Shown: positions 1-6,922 of the stretch, piece by piece
Numbering within the stretch: the first letter of the stretch is position 1
How the letters are laid out: every line of letters starts with the position of its first letter
Assembly: GCA_937907205.1 (NCBI GenBank)
Contig: CALESE010000023.1
Coordinates: forward strand, 1 to 14,089
Source: an uncultured Romboutsia sp.
GTDB lineage: Bacteria; Bacillota; Clostridia; Peptostreptococcales; Peptostreptococcaceae
DNA length: 14,089 nucleotides
Reading direction: 5' to 3'
Translations under genes and position numbers: made by a program
Notes under the pieces: generated by a model
Told to the model about the DNA's origin: nothing
Databases searched by the model: none
What the model saw: the letters and a program-made list of their open reading frames with translations, nothing else

Positions 1-1
1 T

Positions 2-338
2 AAAAGACCTATGACTAAAAAAGGATTTTTTAAGAAATATGAATATGTATATGAATTTATACTAATAGTAAAAATAGACAAAAGTTAGTTACAAGGCATA
101 TATGTAAAATTTATTTAGAAGAATCTGATCACCTTAGACATAAGCCTTATGGTAAAAAAGTTTACAGCAAACGAAAAAAACAATTGAACGAGTATTTGCA
201 GATGCAAAAGAAAAACATAGTATGAGATATACAAAATTAAGAGGTTTGTCGAAAATTTATATGGGGGGTAAGCCTTATTTTCTCATGCATGAATCTAAAA
301 AAATTAGCCAATTTGATGTGGAAAGGTACATCAAATAA
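2..338 (+). pseudogene. IS1182-family transposase, decayed C-terminal part
   Basis: Three short reading-frame pieces, each in a different frame, together resemble the C-terminal part of IS1182-type transposases as I remember them. The first (from position 2) reads KRPMTKKGFFKKYEYVYEF. The second (from 85) reads LVTRHICKIYLEESDHLRH. The third (from 171) reads TIERVFADAKEKHSMRYTKL and runs to a stop at 336-338. The first two are joined across an apparent internal deletion of about 50 codons that would remove the cysteine-rich part of the family. The second and third are joined at a poly-A run near 173-180, consistent with a one-base indel. The tail, around YFLMHESKKIS, is diverged from the family. 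The gene cannot make a working transposase and is cut by the window edge. It is followed by the element's end at 342-443. Confidence 0.8.
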
Positions 339-341
339 TCT

Positions 342-443
342 AAGGCTTACGCCTACTTTTAGTATTTATCACTAAAAATCTTTATAAAAAAGAAAATAGC
401 CATCTTATATAAATTAAAAATGGCTATTTTGTCTACAATCTGA
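342..443 (+). repeat. IS1182-like element 3' end, left copy of an inverted repeat
   Basis: This stretch, just after the transposase remnant, recurs in inverted orientation at 13762-13864 with few differences (a 1-bp gap, and some substitutions in the hairpin loop). It begins at AAGGCTTAC and ends near GTCTACAATCTGA. It contains the hairpin 393-403/420-430 (AAAATAGCCAT with ATGGCTATTTT), which has T-rich flanks and probably stops transcription out of, or into, the element. The exact element end is inferred from where the two copies stop matching. Confidence 0.8.
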
Positions 444-468
444 GACTATGTATGCACATAGTCTTTTT
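443..468 (+). terminator. Stem-loop with T-tract abutting the IS end
   Basis: The 9-bp perfect stem AGACTATGT/ACATAGTCT (443-451 and 456-464) has a 4-nt loop and is followed by TTTTT at 464-468, giving a plus-strand intrinsic terminator. It begins where the IS end repeat stops. It also lies just past the stop of the minus-strand gene at 472, but has no T-tract in that direction. Confidence 0.6.
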
Positions 469-471
469 ATA

Positions 472-840
472 TTATTTAGTCAAGTTGCTTATTCCTTGTA
501 TTTTTTCTACTAAATTATTATACTTAGACTCTAATATTTTATGCTTTTCTTCCCAGGATGCAGCATTTTGTTTTAATATTTGTTCATTTTGCTCCAATTC
601 ATTAACTTTATTTTCTAATAAACTTATCGTTTCTTGCAAAGTTAATATATTTTCTTGAGATTTTTTATTTTTTTCTTCCTCTGCTTTACGTTGGCTTATT
701 AGTTCCTCTATTTTACTATCAAGATTTTCACCTTTTCTTGCTACTGATTTGTACCTATCATAATTAAAGACTGCAAATCCACTCGATACTACAGTTGTTA
801 TAAGTAATAAAGTTATTATTACTATTGATTTCTTGCTCAT
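472..840 (-). CDS. Membrane-anchored coiled-coil protein, function unknown
   Basis: A 122-aa protein. I place the start at the ATG at 840 (MSKKSIVII), because a GGAGG site lies 6 nt upstream; a start four codons further up would put that site inside the gene. Residues about 5-25 form one hydrophobic segment, either an uncleaved signal anchor or a signal peptide without a clear lipobox. Residues about 30-115 are rich in E, K, Q and N with heptad-like leucines and isoleucines, typical of a long coiled coil. The likely topology is N-in with an extracytoplasmic helical stalk. There is no catalytic motif. Such proteins can be division, envelope or phage-related factors, and I cannot choose among these. 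It is monocistronic, with its own promoter at 872-901. Confidence 0.8.
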   Translation of the reverse strand: MSKKSIVIITLLLITTVVSSGFAVFNYDRYKSVARKGENLDSKIEELISQRKAEEEKNKKSQENILTLQETISLLENKVNELEQNEQILKQNAASWEEKHKILESKYNNLVEKIQGISNLTK

Positions 841-871
841 AACTTCCTCCAAAAAATATAGTATATACTAA

Positions 872-901
872 ATAATATCATATTACCTGCATATTTTACA
901 A
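872..901 (-). promoter_or_regulatory. Promoter of the coiled-coil gene
   Basis: On the minus strand, TTGTAA (901-896) is followed after 18 nt by TATTAT (877-872), which is preceded by TGA to give an extended -10. Predicted transcription starts about 25 nt before the ATG at 840. Inferred from consensus only. Confidence 0.5.
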
Positions 902-920
902 ATTACTATTAATTTTTTAT

Positions 921-950
921 CGAAAAAATAACCGAGCATTTACTCGATTA
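921..950 (-). terminator. Terminator of the 218-aa gene
   Basis: On the minus strand, TAATCGAG (950-943) pairs with CTCGGTTA (936-929, with one G-T pair) across a 6-nt loop, followed by a T-run. It lies 15 nt past the stop of the gene at 965-1621. Confidence 0.7.
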
Positions 951-964
951 TTAATTATATAATA

Positions 965-1621
965 TTACATTTTTAAATATAATTCCAATAGTTGAGCTTC
1001 TACAAATTGACCATTTTTATTTAATTTATCTGACTTTAGAAAGCTAACCATCCATTCTTTACCTGTGTTATAAACTAATCCAATATTACTTGGATCATCA
1101 TTAGATTTTTTTTGCAATTTTTTAAATGCGTATATTTTATTTTTTTGAGAATTCTTTAAATCAAACTTATATATATTATCTATCATATATATTTTAGGAT
1201 TTTCTTTACTTTTTGATGAAATAGATTCTAGTGTTTTATATACATTATCAACTAATCTTTTTTCTGCTTTTTTTAATTTAACTTTATTTCTTTTATCTTC
1301 TATGTATTCTTCTAGAGTTTGAGATGTTACTAATTCCCCATCATCAGTAAATATGGGATCGAAAAATAAAATTTTTATATTTCCTGATTTTGTAGGTTTA
1401 CCCATTACCATACCATCATCACAAACAAATAACCCATATGTAGGAAGTTCTTTTTCGTCATTTGTTTTTCTTAAATTTTCAGATAATAATCCTCTAGCCT
1501 GTATAAGATCATTTTTCATTATATCTATTGCATCTGAATCTAAGTTACATATCTCTTTTTTACATAAATATGATGCGCCTTGTTTTCTGCATTCTTTGAT
1601 TTTTTTATTATTCCCAAACAT
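965..1621 (-). CDS. Hypothetical protein, 218 aa
   Basis: I do not recognise this protein. The start ATG at 1621 has AGGAGG 9 nt upstream. The protein is lysine-rich and appears soluble, with no signal peptide or membrane segment. Near the N-terminus there are three cysteines, C11, C20 and C25 (C-x8-C-x4-C), in a segment containing ECRKQGASYLCKKEIC. Residues about 60-90 (YGLFVCDDGMVMGKPTKSG) look like beta strands, and 100-135 a charged helix. The end, QFVEAQLLELYLKM, looks helical. The cysteine spacing fits no zinc-site class I know. It has its own terminator. A perfect inverted repeat lies against its ribosome binding site, and a structured transcription unit lies further upstream on the same strand, so regulated expression is plausible. 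Confidence 0.75.
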   Translation of the reverse strand: MFGNNKKIKECRKQGASYLCKKEICNLDSDAIDIMKNDLIQARGLLSENLRKTNDEKELPTYGLFVCDDGMVMGKPTKSGNIKILFFDPIFTDDGELVTSQTLEEYIEDKRNKVKLKKAEKRLVDNVYKTLESISSKSKENPKIYMIDNIYKFDLKNSQKNKIYAFKKLQKKSNDDPSNIGLVYNTGKEWMVSFLKSDKLNKNGQFVEAQLLELYLKM

Positions 1622-1635
1622 ACATAATATCCTCC

Positions 1636-1666
1636 TAGTGTTAATAATGTAAATAGCTTAACACTA
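1636..1666 (-). promoter_or_regulatory. Inverted repeat against the ribosome binding site
   Basis: TAGTGTTAA (1636-1644) and TTAACACTA (1658-1666) form a perfect 9-bp inverted repeat with a 13-nt spacer. It touches the AGGAGG site of the 218-aa gene. It could be a repressor operator or an mRNA hairpin that modulates translation; the sequence does not decide between them. Confidence 0.5.
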
Positions 1667-1732
1667 AATATTATTCTTTTTGTAATATAAATAATACTCT
1701 AGAAGATTTTTAAATACTATTTATCTATAAAT

Positions 1733-1764
1733 AAAAAACCTGAGTATAAAACTCAGGCTTTTTT
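1733..1764. terminator. Bidirectional intrinsic terminator
   Basis: CCTGAGT/ACTCAGG (1739-1745 and 1751-1757) with a 5-nt loop. T-runs follow on both strands: 1759-1764 on plus, 1738-1733 on minus. On the minus strand it ends the predicted RNA. Confidence 0.8.
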
Positions 1765-1901
1765 AGCAAAGTTATTATAACTTATCTTATAGGACTTATA
1801 ATAAATGTATTGTTATAGAGTATGATGGTTGGTTAACTTTATATAGTCATTTCCTCTCTACTTTTGATAAGTTATTTATTTTTATATGTTATATTTACTT
1901 A
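1733..1901 (-). ncRNA. Candidate structured small RNA or leader RNA
   Basis: Predicted transcript of about 170 nt on the minus strand, lying between the 218-aa gene and nhaA, which read away from each other. It starts just after a near-consensus promoter (1908-1936). ATAACTTATC (1875-1866) pairs perfectly over 10 bp with GATAAGTTAT (1786-1777), closing an internal region of about 80 nt. The transcript ends at the intrinsic terminator 1757-1733. The only start codon after a purine-rich stretch (at 1850) opens a 3-codon frame, so it is unlikely to code. It may be an independent small RNA, or a terminator-controlled leader for the gene starting at 1621, 112 nt downstream. I see no known riboswitch or T-box signature. 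Confidence 0.5.
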
Positions 1902-1907
1902 TTAGAA

Positions 1908-1936
1908 ATAATATTTTATATTTTAAACTTTGTCAA
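1908..1936 (-). promoter_or_regulatory. Near-consensus housekeeping promoter
   Basis: On the minus strand TTGACA (1936-1931, six of six) is followed by exactly 17 nt and then TATTAT (1913-1908, five of six). It is the best promoter match I found in the window, and it points away from nhaA, towards the structured RNA and the gene starting at 1621. Confidence 0.7.
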
Positions 1937-2020
1937 CTTTAATTATAAATTAAATTAATGAATTTTTATTTTATTACTATCATAAAATTTACTAATAAAT
2001 ATAGTTAGTTGGTGATAAAT

Positions 2021-3226
2021 TTGAGATTATTAAAAGCTTACAATAAGCCTATTAAGTTAGAAGTTTTTACTAGTATTTTGCTCATACTCTCAACAATAGT
2101 TGCTCTTATAATGTATAATAGTCCACTAAATATAATTTATGAAAATATAATCGAAAATACATATGTCTTTAATGAAATAAATCTTCATATGTTTATAAAT
2201 AATTTTTTAATGGCTATATTTTTCTTAGTTGCTGGATTAGAAATAAAACATGAAATACTTTATGGCAAACTTTCATCATTTAAGCAAGCCTCTTTTCCTA
2301 TTTTAGCATCTATCGGTGGAGTATTAGTTCCTGCTTTAATATTTACTTTTATAAATAAAGGTACTGAATATATAAATGGATTTTGTATACCTATATCTAC
2401 AGATATTGCTTTTGCTGTAGGAGTTTTTTTGATTTTCTCTAAAAAATTAAATCCTTCACTTAAAGTATTTTTACTTTCTCTTGCTGTTGTAGATGATTTA
2501 ATATCTATATTTGCTATAGGTACTATTTTTTCAATAAATATAGATGTTACATATTTAACTTTAGCTATATTAACTTTTATGACACTAATAATTGCTAATA
2601 AATTTTTTAATATACAAAGTATATTATATTACTTAGTGTCTGGACTATGTTTATGGTATTTTATTTATTTAAGTGGAATTCATTCAACTATAAGTGGAAT
2701 ATTACTTGCAGTAACAATTCCTTCATCTAAGCGCTTTGGTATTAGCCCTCTTGAAAGACTTCAAATGATCTTAGTTCCTATTAATAGTTTGTTAATTATT
2801 CCTTTGTTTGCTTTTGCTAATACTGGACTTACCTTATCATATAATATAAATATATTTAATTCAGAGGCTTCAAGTTTATATATAGGTATAATTTTAGCAC
2901 TTTGCTTAGGTAAACCTCTAGGAATTATGCTTTTTAGCTTCCTAGGTTGTAAATTAGGTATATCTAAAAAGCCTAATAATATAACTTGGGTACATATATT
3001 TTTAGTTTCATTAATTGCAGGTATTGGATTTACTATGTCTATCTTTATGTCAGAACTTGCATTTATGGATAATCCATTTTTAATAAATGCTTCAAAAACA
3101 TCTATACTTATTGCTTCAGTTATATCTATAATATCTACATTTATATCTATTACAATTTATGATTTGATTATCAAATTAAGACATCCAAACACAAATCACT
3201 TAACTAAAAAATATTACATATCTTAA
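2021..3226 (+). CDS. nhaA: Na+/H+ antiporter NhaA
   Basis: Inner-membrane antiporter that expels Na+ (or Li+) in exchange for protons, for pH and sodium homeostasis. The 401-aa protein has about 12 hydrophobic segments and the usual family length. Family motifs are present: VAGLEIKHEILYG near 70-82, STDIAFAVGV with D128, LAVVDDL with the D158-D159 pair matching the ion-binding aspartates of E. coli NhaA, FAFANTGL near 263-270, and LGKPLGI with K298 matching the conserved lysine. I chose the TTG at 2021 because GGTGAT, complementary to the end of 16S rRNA, ends 4 nt upstream; a further upstream TTG at 2009 lacks such a site. It is monocistronic and ends at a strong terminator. No convincing plus-strand promoter could be picked out. 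Confidence 0.95.
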   Translation: MRLLKAYNKPIKLEVFTSILLILSTIVALIMYNSPLNIIYENIIENTYVFNEINLHMFINNFLMAIFFLVAGLEIKHEILYGKLSSFKQASFPILASIGGVLVPALIFTFINKGTEYINGFCIPISTDIAFAVGVFLIFSKKLNPSLKVFLLSLAVVDDLISIFAIGTIFSINIDVTYLTLAILTFMTLIIANKFFNIQSILYYLVSGLCLWYFIYLSGIHSTISGILLAVTIPSSKRFGISPLERLQMILVPINSLLIIPLFAFANTGLTLSYNINIFNSEASSLYIGIILALCLGKPLGIMLFSFLGCKLGISKKPNNITWVHIFLVSLIAGIGFTMSIFMSELAFMDNPFLINASKTSILIASVISIISTFISITIYDLIIKLRHPNTNHLTKKYYIS

Positions 3227-3234
3227 TTTAAATA

Positions 3235-3274
3235 AAAAGTAAAATAAGGAATAAACCTTATTTTACTTTTTATT
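3235..3274. terminator. Terminator of nhaA
   Basis: A 15-bp perfect stem (3235-3249 and 3256-3270) with a 6-nt loop and T-rich flanks on both strands. It lies 8 nt past the nhaA stop. Confidence 0.8.
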
Positions 3275-3291
3275 TGTTATACATTTTTTTA

Positions 3292-3326
3292 ACAAAATAA
3301 AGCATCTAAAATTTATATTAGATGCT
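3292..3326 (-). terminator. Terminator of the class-V PLP enzyme gene
   Basis: AGCATCTAA/TTAGATGCT (3301-3309 and 3318-3326) with an 8-nt loop. On the minus strand it is followed by TTATTTTGTT. It lies just past the stop at 3338. Confidence 0.65.
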
Positions 3327-3337
3327 AAGCATTAAAA

Positions 3338-4618
3338 TTATTTATTTTTTAAAACTATATACTGTAATGATTCTATAAAAGTTTTAGCTTCTTCCATTGT
3401 ATTATAAAGACCTAAACTAACTCTTATTAATCCAAGATTTTCCTCATCACTTACTACATCTATATACCCATTAATATTACTTACACCAAGTAATCTATAT
3501 ACATATGGATGTGAACAAAATTTTCCACACCTTAAAGCTATGCCCATATCATTTGCCATTTTCATTGCAACTTCTTCATAATTCATTCCTTTAATACTAA
3601 AAGATATAACACCTATTCTGTCACTTATGTCTTCAGTATCTCCATAAATTATTACATTATCTATTTTCTTCATTTCTTTGATTAAATAGTCTTTTATATA
3701 AAATTCATGATTTTGAATATTATCAAATCCTATTTGTTTTAGATCTTTAAGTGCCTTAACCATACCCATGACACCTAAAAAATTTTGTGTTCCTGCTTCA
3801 TGAAGTTGTGGAGGTGATGTCCAAATTACATTATCATCAAATACACCTTTTACACATCCACCACCTTTTAAAAATGGATCTACATTTTGTAAATCCTTAG
3901 TTAGACCTACTATTGCTCCACTACCAAACGGTGCATATGCTTTATGAGCTGAAAATGTTAGAAAATCTATTTGTTCATCTTTTGTATTACCTTTCATGTT
4001 AATCTCTTTATGTGCTACTAATTGAGCTGCATCAACTATTATTTTTGCTCCATTTTCATGACATATTTTAGCAATTTCATTTATAGGATTAACATACCCA
4101 GTTACATTTGATGCACCTGTTATTGTTACCAGCTTTATTTGACCTTTATGTTCTATGAGTTTTTCTCTTATATTATCTATATTAATTCTGCCTAAATTAT
4201 CTACATCCACATATAGTACTTGTGATTTATATCTAAAAGGAAGATCATTAGCATGATGTTCCATTCTAGTTGTTAATACTTTTGTATCGTTATCCTTTAT
4301 TAAAATATTCGCAAGTAAGTTTAGACTCTCTGTATCTGATTTTGTAAAAACCACAGTATGAGTATTATTTCCTTTTAAATTAAAAAAGTTTAGTACATCT
4401 TCTCTAGCTTCTTCAAATTTTTGAGTACATATATCCCCTTTTTGTCCAAGACCTCTTGCTATGGGTCCATAATATTTTATATCCTCTAATATAGTATTTA
4501 TAACACTTTTAAGAGGTGGAGTTGTAGCTCCATTATCAAAATTTATAGGTATAATATATGAACCATCAGATAGCTTTACTTTTGTATCTATACCTTCAAA
4601 TAATTCTCTATAAGTCAT
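3338..4618 (-). CDS. Class-V PLP enzyme, cysteine desulfurase-like
   Basis: A PLP-dependent fold-type I enzyme of the cysteine desulfurase (SufS/Csd) branch. The 426-aa protein has INFDNGATTP near 26-34, EHHAND near 120-125 with the PLP-stacking histidine, VDAAQ with D196 and Q199, SAHKAY with the Schiff-base lysine K226, and a C-terminal ALRCGKFCSHP in which C368 aligns with the catalytic cysteine of SufS-type enzymes (RxGxxC). A nearby second cysteine, C364, is unusual. These residues support sulfur removal from cysteine to an acceptor. No scaffold or Fe-S assembly gene lies beside it, so the acceptor is unknown and selenocysteine lyase or another class-V activity remains possible. The ATG at 4618 follows AGGAGGTGA by 8 nt; an alternative start at 4663 would put that site inside the gene. 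Confidence 0.85.
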   Translation of the reverse strand: MTYRELFEGIDTKVKLSDGSYIIPINFDNGATTPPLKSVINTILEDIKYYGPIARGLGQKGDICTQKFEEAREDVLNFFNLKGNNTHTVVFTKSDTESLNLLANILIKDNDTKVLTTRMEHHANDLPFRYKSQVLYVDVDNLGRINIDNIREKLIEHKGQIKLVTITGASNVTGYVNPINEIAKICHENGAKIIVDAAQLVAHKEINMKGNTKDEQIDFLTFSAHKAYAPFGSGAIVGLTKDLQNVDPFLKGGGCVKGVFDDNVIWTSPPQLHEAGTQNFLGVMGMVKALKDLKQIGFDNIQNHEFYIKDYLIKEMKKIDNVIIYGDTEDISDRIGVISFSIKGMNYEEVAMKMANDMGIALRCGKFCSHPYVYRLLGVSNINGYIDVVSDEENLGLIRVSLGLYNTMEEAKTFIESLQYIVLKNK

Positions 4619-4746
4619 AAAATTTTCACCTCCTATATTACAATATATGCTTATATTCTCCAAAAGTTCCTAATATTAAACCTCTTGATTAAGATTATTA
4701 ACTATAATATACTTAATTAGTTATCATAATTATTAAGGAGAAAACT

Positions 4747-5445
4747 ATGAGGTTAAATAATTACATAAGCTCAACTGGAATATGTTCTAGAAGAGAAGCT
4801 GATAAACTAATTGAACAAAAAAAAGTTTTAATAAATGGAAAAGTTGCTCAAATAGGTCAGCCTGTAAATGAGGGTGACGTTGTAAAAGTTAACGGTAAGA
4901 TAATTAAACCTAAAAAAACTAATGTGTATATAGCCTTAAATAAACCAGTTGGTATAACTTGTACTACAGAAAGACATGTTAAAGGTAATATTATAGATTA
5001 CATAAATTATCCAGAAAGGATATTTCCTGTTGGAAGATTAGACAAACCTTCCGAGGGTTTAATAATTTTAACTAGCGATGGATCAATTGTTAATAAGATA
5101 CTTCGTTCTGAAAATAACCATGAAAAAGAATATGTTGTAACTGTAAATAAAGATATTACTTCAGATTTCATATCTAAAATGTCAAATGGAGTTAAGATAT
5201 TTAATCCTGTAACAAATAAAAATGTTATAACAAAAAAATGTAAAGTTACTAAAGTTAATAATCGTACATTTAAAATAGTGTTAACTCAAGGATATAATAG
5301 ACAGATTCGTAGAATGTGTGAAGTATTTAATTATGAAGTCAAGAAACTTCAACGAGTTAGAATAATGAACTTAACCTTAAAAGGAATTGCACCTGGAAAG
5401 TGGATAAAACTTACAGAAAAAGAAGTCAAAGGATTAATTGATTGA
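4747..5445 (+). CDS. rluF: 23S rRNA pseudouridine synthase, RluF type
   Basis: Converts a specific uridine of 23S rRNA (U2604 in E. coli numbering for RluF) to pseudouridine. The 232-aa protein has an N-terminal S4 RNA-binding domain (about 1-58, MRLNNYISSTGICSRREAD) and then the RsuA/RluB/E/F catalytic domain. The signature GRLDKPSEGL carries the catalytic aspartate D99. GITCTTERHVKGNI, NNHEKEYVVTV and LTQGYNRQIRRMCE are characteristic of RluF more than of RluB or RsuA. AAGGAG lies 8 nt before the ATG. It is divergent from the PLP enzyme, with about 128 bp between them, and is followed by a palindromic terminator. Target position is inferred from family similarity. Confidence 0.92.
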   Translation: MRLNNYISSTGICSRREADKLIEQKKVLINGKVAQIGQPVNEGDVVKVNGKIIKPKKTNVYIALNKPVGITCTTERHVKGNIIDYINYPERIFPVGRLDKPSEGLIILTSDGSIVNKILRSENNHEKEYVVTVNKDITSDFISKMSNGVKIFNPVTNKNVITKKCKVTKVNNRTFKIVLTQGYNRQIRRMCEVFNYEVKKLQRVRIMNLTLKGIAPGKWIKLTEKEVKGLID

Positions 5446-5506
5446 TTTAGCTTAAAATAGTAAATTATTATAATTTATACTTTTGATTATATATAATTTT
5501 GTATAG

Positions 5507-5556
5507 CCTAATAAAATTATAATTTTATTTTTTTCTATATCATATATTTTATTAGG
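5507..5556 (+). promoter_or_regulatory. Terminator and competing hairpin before the small membrane gene
   Basis: A perfect 20-nt palindrome (5510-5529) followed by a T-run to 5534 is the likely rluF terminator. Its 5' arm is also part of CCTAATAAAAT (5507-5517), which is perfectly complementary over 11 nt to ATTTTATTAGG (5546-5556). The latter overlaps the presumed ribosome binding site (AGGATGTGAT) of the gene at 5567. The two folds cannot coexist. Confidence 0.5.
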
Positions 5557-5566
5557 ATGTGATTCT

Positions 5567-5824
5567 ATGAAAAATTTATATATATTTAAGATAGCTAGAT
5601 TTTCATTGCCTTTTGTATCATTCGCTTTACTACTTTCTTACATATTATTTGATTTAAATTCTAAAATAGGTGGAATAGGATTTATATTATATTCTATATC
5701 TGATTTATATGATAATTATATAAATTTAAGAAAAAAAAATGAACTAAATAAAATAAGCATTGTATTAAATATAATAATGTTCATTTTAGGATTACAAATG
5801 TTATTATTTCCATCTATATTCTAG
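5567..5824 (+). CDS. Small hydrophobic membrane protein, 85 aa
   Basis: I recognise no family. The protein has two to three hydrophobic segments: about residues 10-28, perhaps 34-45, and 63-83 near the C-terminus. A charged loop (RKKNELNK) lies between, so it is probably an integral membrane protein with a cytoplasmic loop. The start ATG at 5567 follows AGGATGTGAT, a moderate ribosome binding site. It lies 121 bp downstream of rluF on the same strand, separated by a terminator that may be read through or switch with an alternative fold. Codon use matches its neighbours and it ends at a strong bidirectional terminator, so it looks like a real gene. Confidence 0.6.
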   Translation: MKNLYIFKIARFSLPFVSFALLLSYILFDLNSKIGGIGFILYSISDLYDNYINLRKKNELNKISIVLNIIMFILGLQMLLFPSIF

Positions 5825-5836
5825 CAAAAGTTAAGT

Positions 5837-5880
5837 AATAAAATAACCTAATACTAAAACTAGTATTAGGTTATTTTATT
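5837..5880. terminator. Shared bidirectional terminator
   Basis: A 20-bp perfect stem (5837-5856 and 5861-5880) with a 4-nt loop. It lies between the convergent small membrane gene and kal and overlaps the kal stop codon. T-rich stem arms serve both directions, although there is no long T-run beyond the stem. Confidence 0.75.
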
Positions 5881-6259
5881 ACTTTCTTTGTCTATCTTTT
5901 GGAACTTCACATGTTGCCGTAGCCTTACATACTACTATATCCTTTAATAAATAGTCTGCTGCAGAGCCATTTATATCATTTCTTACAATTATATCTTTTT
6001 TTGCTTCAAATACTATTTTTCTAATAGTATTATTAAAAGCAACTATTTCTCCAATAGCTTCAATATAATCCCCTGAGTGTACAGGCTCTAAAAATTCTAT
6101 ATTATCATATCCTTTAAATAAACCTTCATCTCCATCATTTCTTATTAATAATTCTGTTGCTACATCTTCAAATAATTGAAGGATTTTAGCTCCATCTATT
6201 AAATCTTCGCTATAATGAGCATTATTAGAATGCATTCTCACCCTTACCATAGATTTCAT
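5879..6259 (-). CDS. kal: 3-aminobutyryl-CoA ammonia-lyase (hotdog fold)
   Basis: Removes ammonia from L-3-aminobutyryl-CoA to give crotonyl-CoA, a late step of anaerobic lysine fermentation to acetate and butyrate. The 126-aa protein has the family's length and matches it closely from memory: VRVRMHSNNAHYSEDLIDGA, LFEDVATELLIRNDGDEGLF, then EFLEPVHSGDYIEAIGEI, SAADYLL, and an end at KATATCEVPKDRQRK. I placed the start at the ATG at 6259 (MKSMVRV), because GGGGGAGGG sits just upstream; a TTG at 6277 would put that site inside the gene. It is the last gene of a minus-strand run with the cobalamin adenosyltransferase 89 bp upstream. The other lysine-pathway genes are not in this window. Confidence 0.88.
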   Translation of the reverse strand: MKSMVRVRMHSNNAHYSEDLIDGAKILQLFEDVATELLIRNDGDEGLFKGYDNIEFLEPVHSGDYIEAIGEIVAFNNTIRKIVFEAKKDIIVRNDINGSAADYLLKDIVVCKATATCEVPKDRQRK

Positions 6260-6348
6260 AATCAATCCCTCCCCCAATAATATATAGTTTTATATATGAT
6301 TGATTATATCTATGTATTACACATTTCATTTTACAAATATTTTTGAAA

Positions 6349-6867
6349 TTAATACTTTATATAAATTAATTCATTTTCATGATATCTAGCAATTGCATAT
6401 AAAGTATCTGATAATCTATTTATATATTTTATTAAAAGTGGATTTATATTTTCTATTTTACTTAAAGTTAAAATTCTTCTCTCAGCTCTTCTGCATATAG
6501 TTCTTGCTATGTGTAAGTTTGCTGAAATTATACTTGTACCAGGTACAATAAATGCATCCATTTTATCTATTTTTTGTATGTAATCATCAATTATATTTTC
6601 TAATGTTTTTATATCATCTTCTACAACTATATTTTTGTATTGATTATTTTTAGTAGCAAGCTCTCCTGAAACTGAGAATAACTTTATCTGTATATCTCTA
6701 AGTACTTTTTTATCATCATTTTCAGAATAATTTATGCAAAGTCCTATATAAGAGTTTAACTCATCTAATGTTCCATAAGACTCTACTCTTATATCATCTT
6801 TATCAACTCTAGTTCCATCATATAAAGATGTTTGTCCATTATCACCTGTTTTTGTATATATTTTCAT
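6349..6867 (-). CDS. Cob(I)alamin adenosyltransferase, PduO type
   Basis: Transfers the 5'-deoxyadenosyl group of ATP to cob(I)alamin, making adenosylcobalamin. The 172-aa protein is typical of the single-domain PduO form. The N-terminal YTKTGDNGQTSLYDG (4-18) is the ATP-binding motif, followed by VESYGTLDELNSYIG. ARTICRRAER (121-130) is the conserved active-site motif, and INRLSDTLYAIARY follows near 149-162. The rest should form the helix bundle of a trimer. AGGAGG lies 9 nt before the ATG. It lies between the 155-aa gene and kal on the same strand, and adenosylcobalamin is the cofactor of the lysine 5,6-aminomutase step upstream of kal in the pathway, which supports co-expression. It could also serve other B12 enzymes. 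Confidence 0.92.
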   Translation of the reverse strand: MKIYTKTGDNGQTSLYDGTRVDKDDIRVESYGTLDELNSYIGLCINYSENDDKKVLRDIQIKLFSVSGELATKNNQYKNIVVEDDIKTLENIIDDYIQKIDKMDAFIVPGTSIISANLHIARTICRRAERRILTLSKIENINPLLIKYINRLSDTLYAIARYHENELIYIKY

Positions 6868-6922
6868 ATTTTCATCCTCCTATTTTTAGTATTTTTAAAA
6901 TATTATATTAATTTATTATAGA

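Noticed and set aside
1353..1652. A 99-aa open frame on the plus strand
   Set aside because: Antisense to the 218-aa gene, which has a good ribosome binding site and terminator; this frame has neither.
1842..1850. Start codon after a purine-rich stretch in the predicted RNA
   Set aside because: The frame is only three codons (MTI), so it is not counted as a gene.
1766..1930. The structured interval read on the plus strand as a riboswitch for nhaA
   Set aside because: The helix is symmetric and would also form on that strand, but no good plus-strand promoter precedes it, and the terminator lies upstream of it in that direction. The minus-strand reading fits better.
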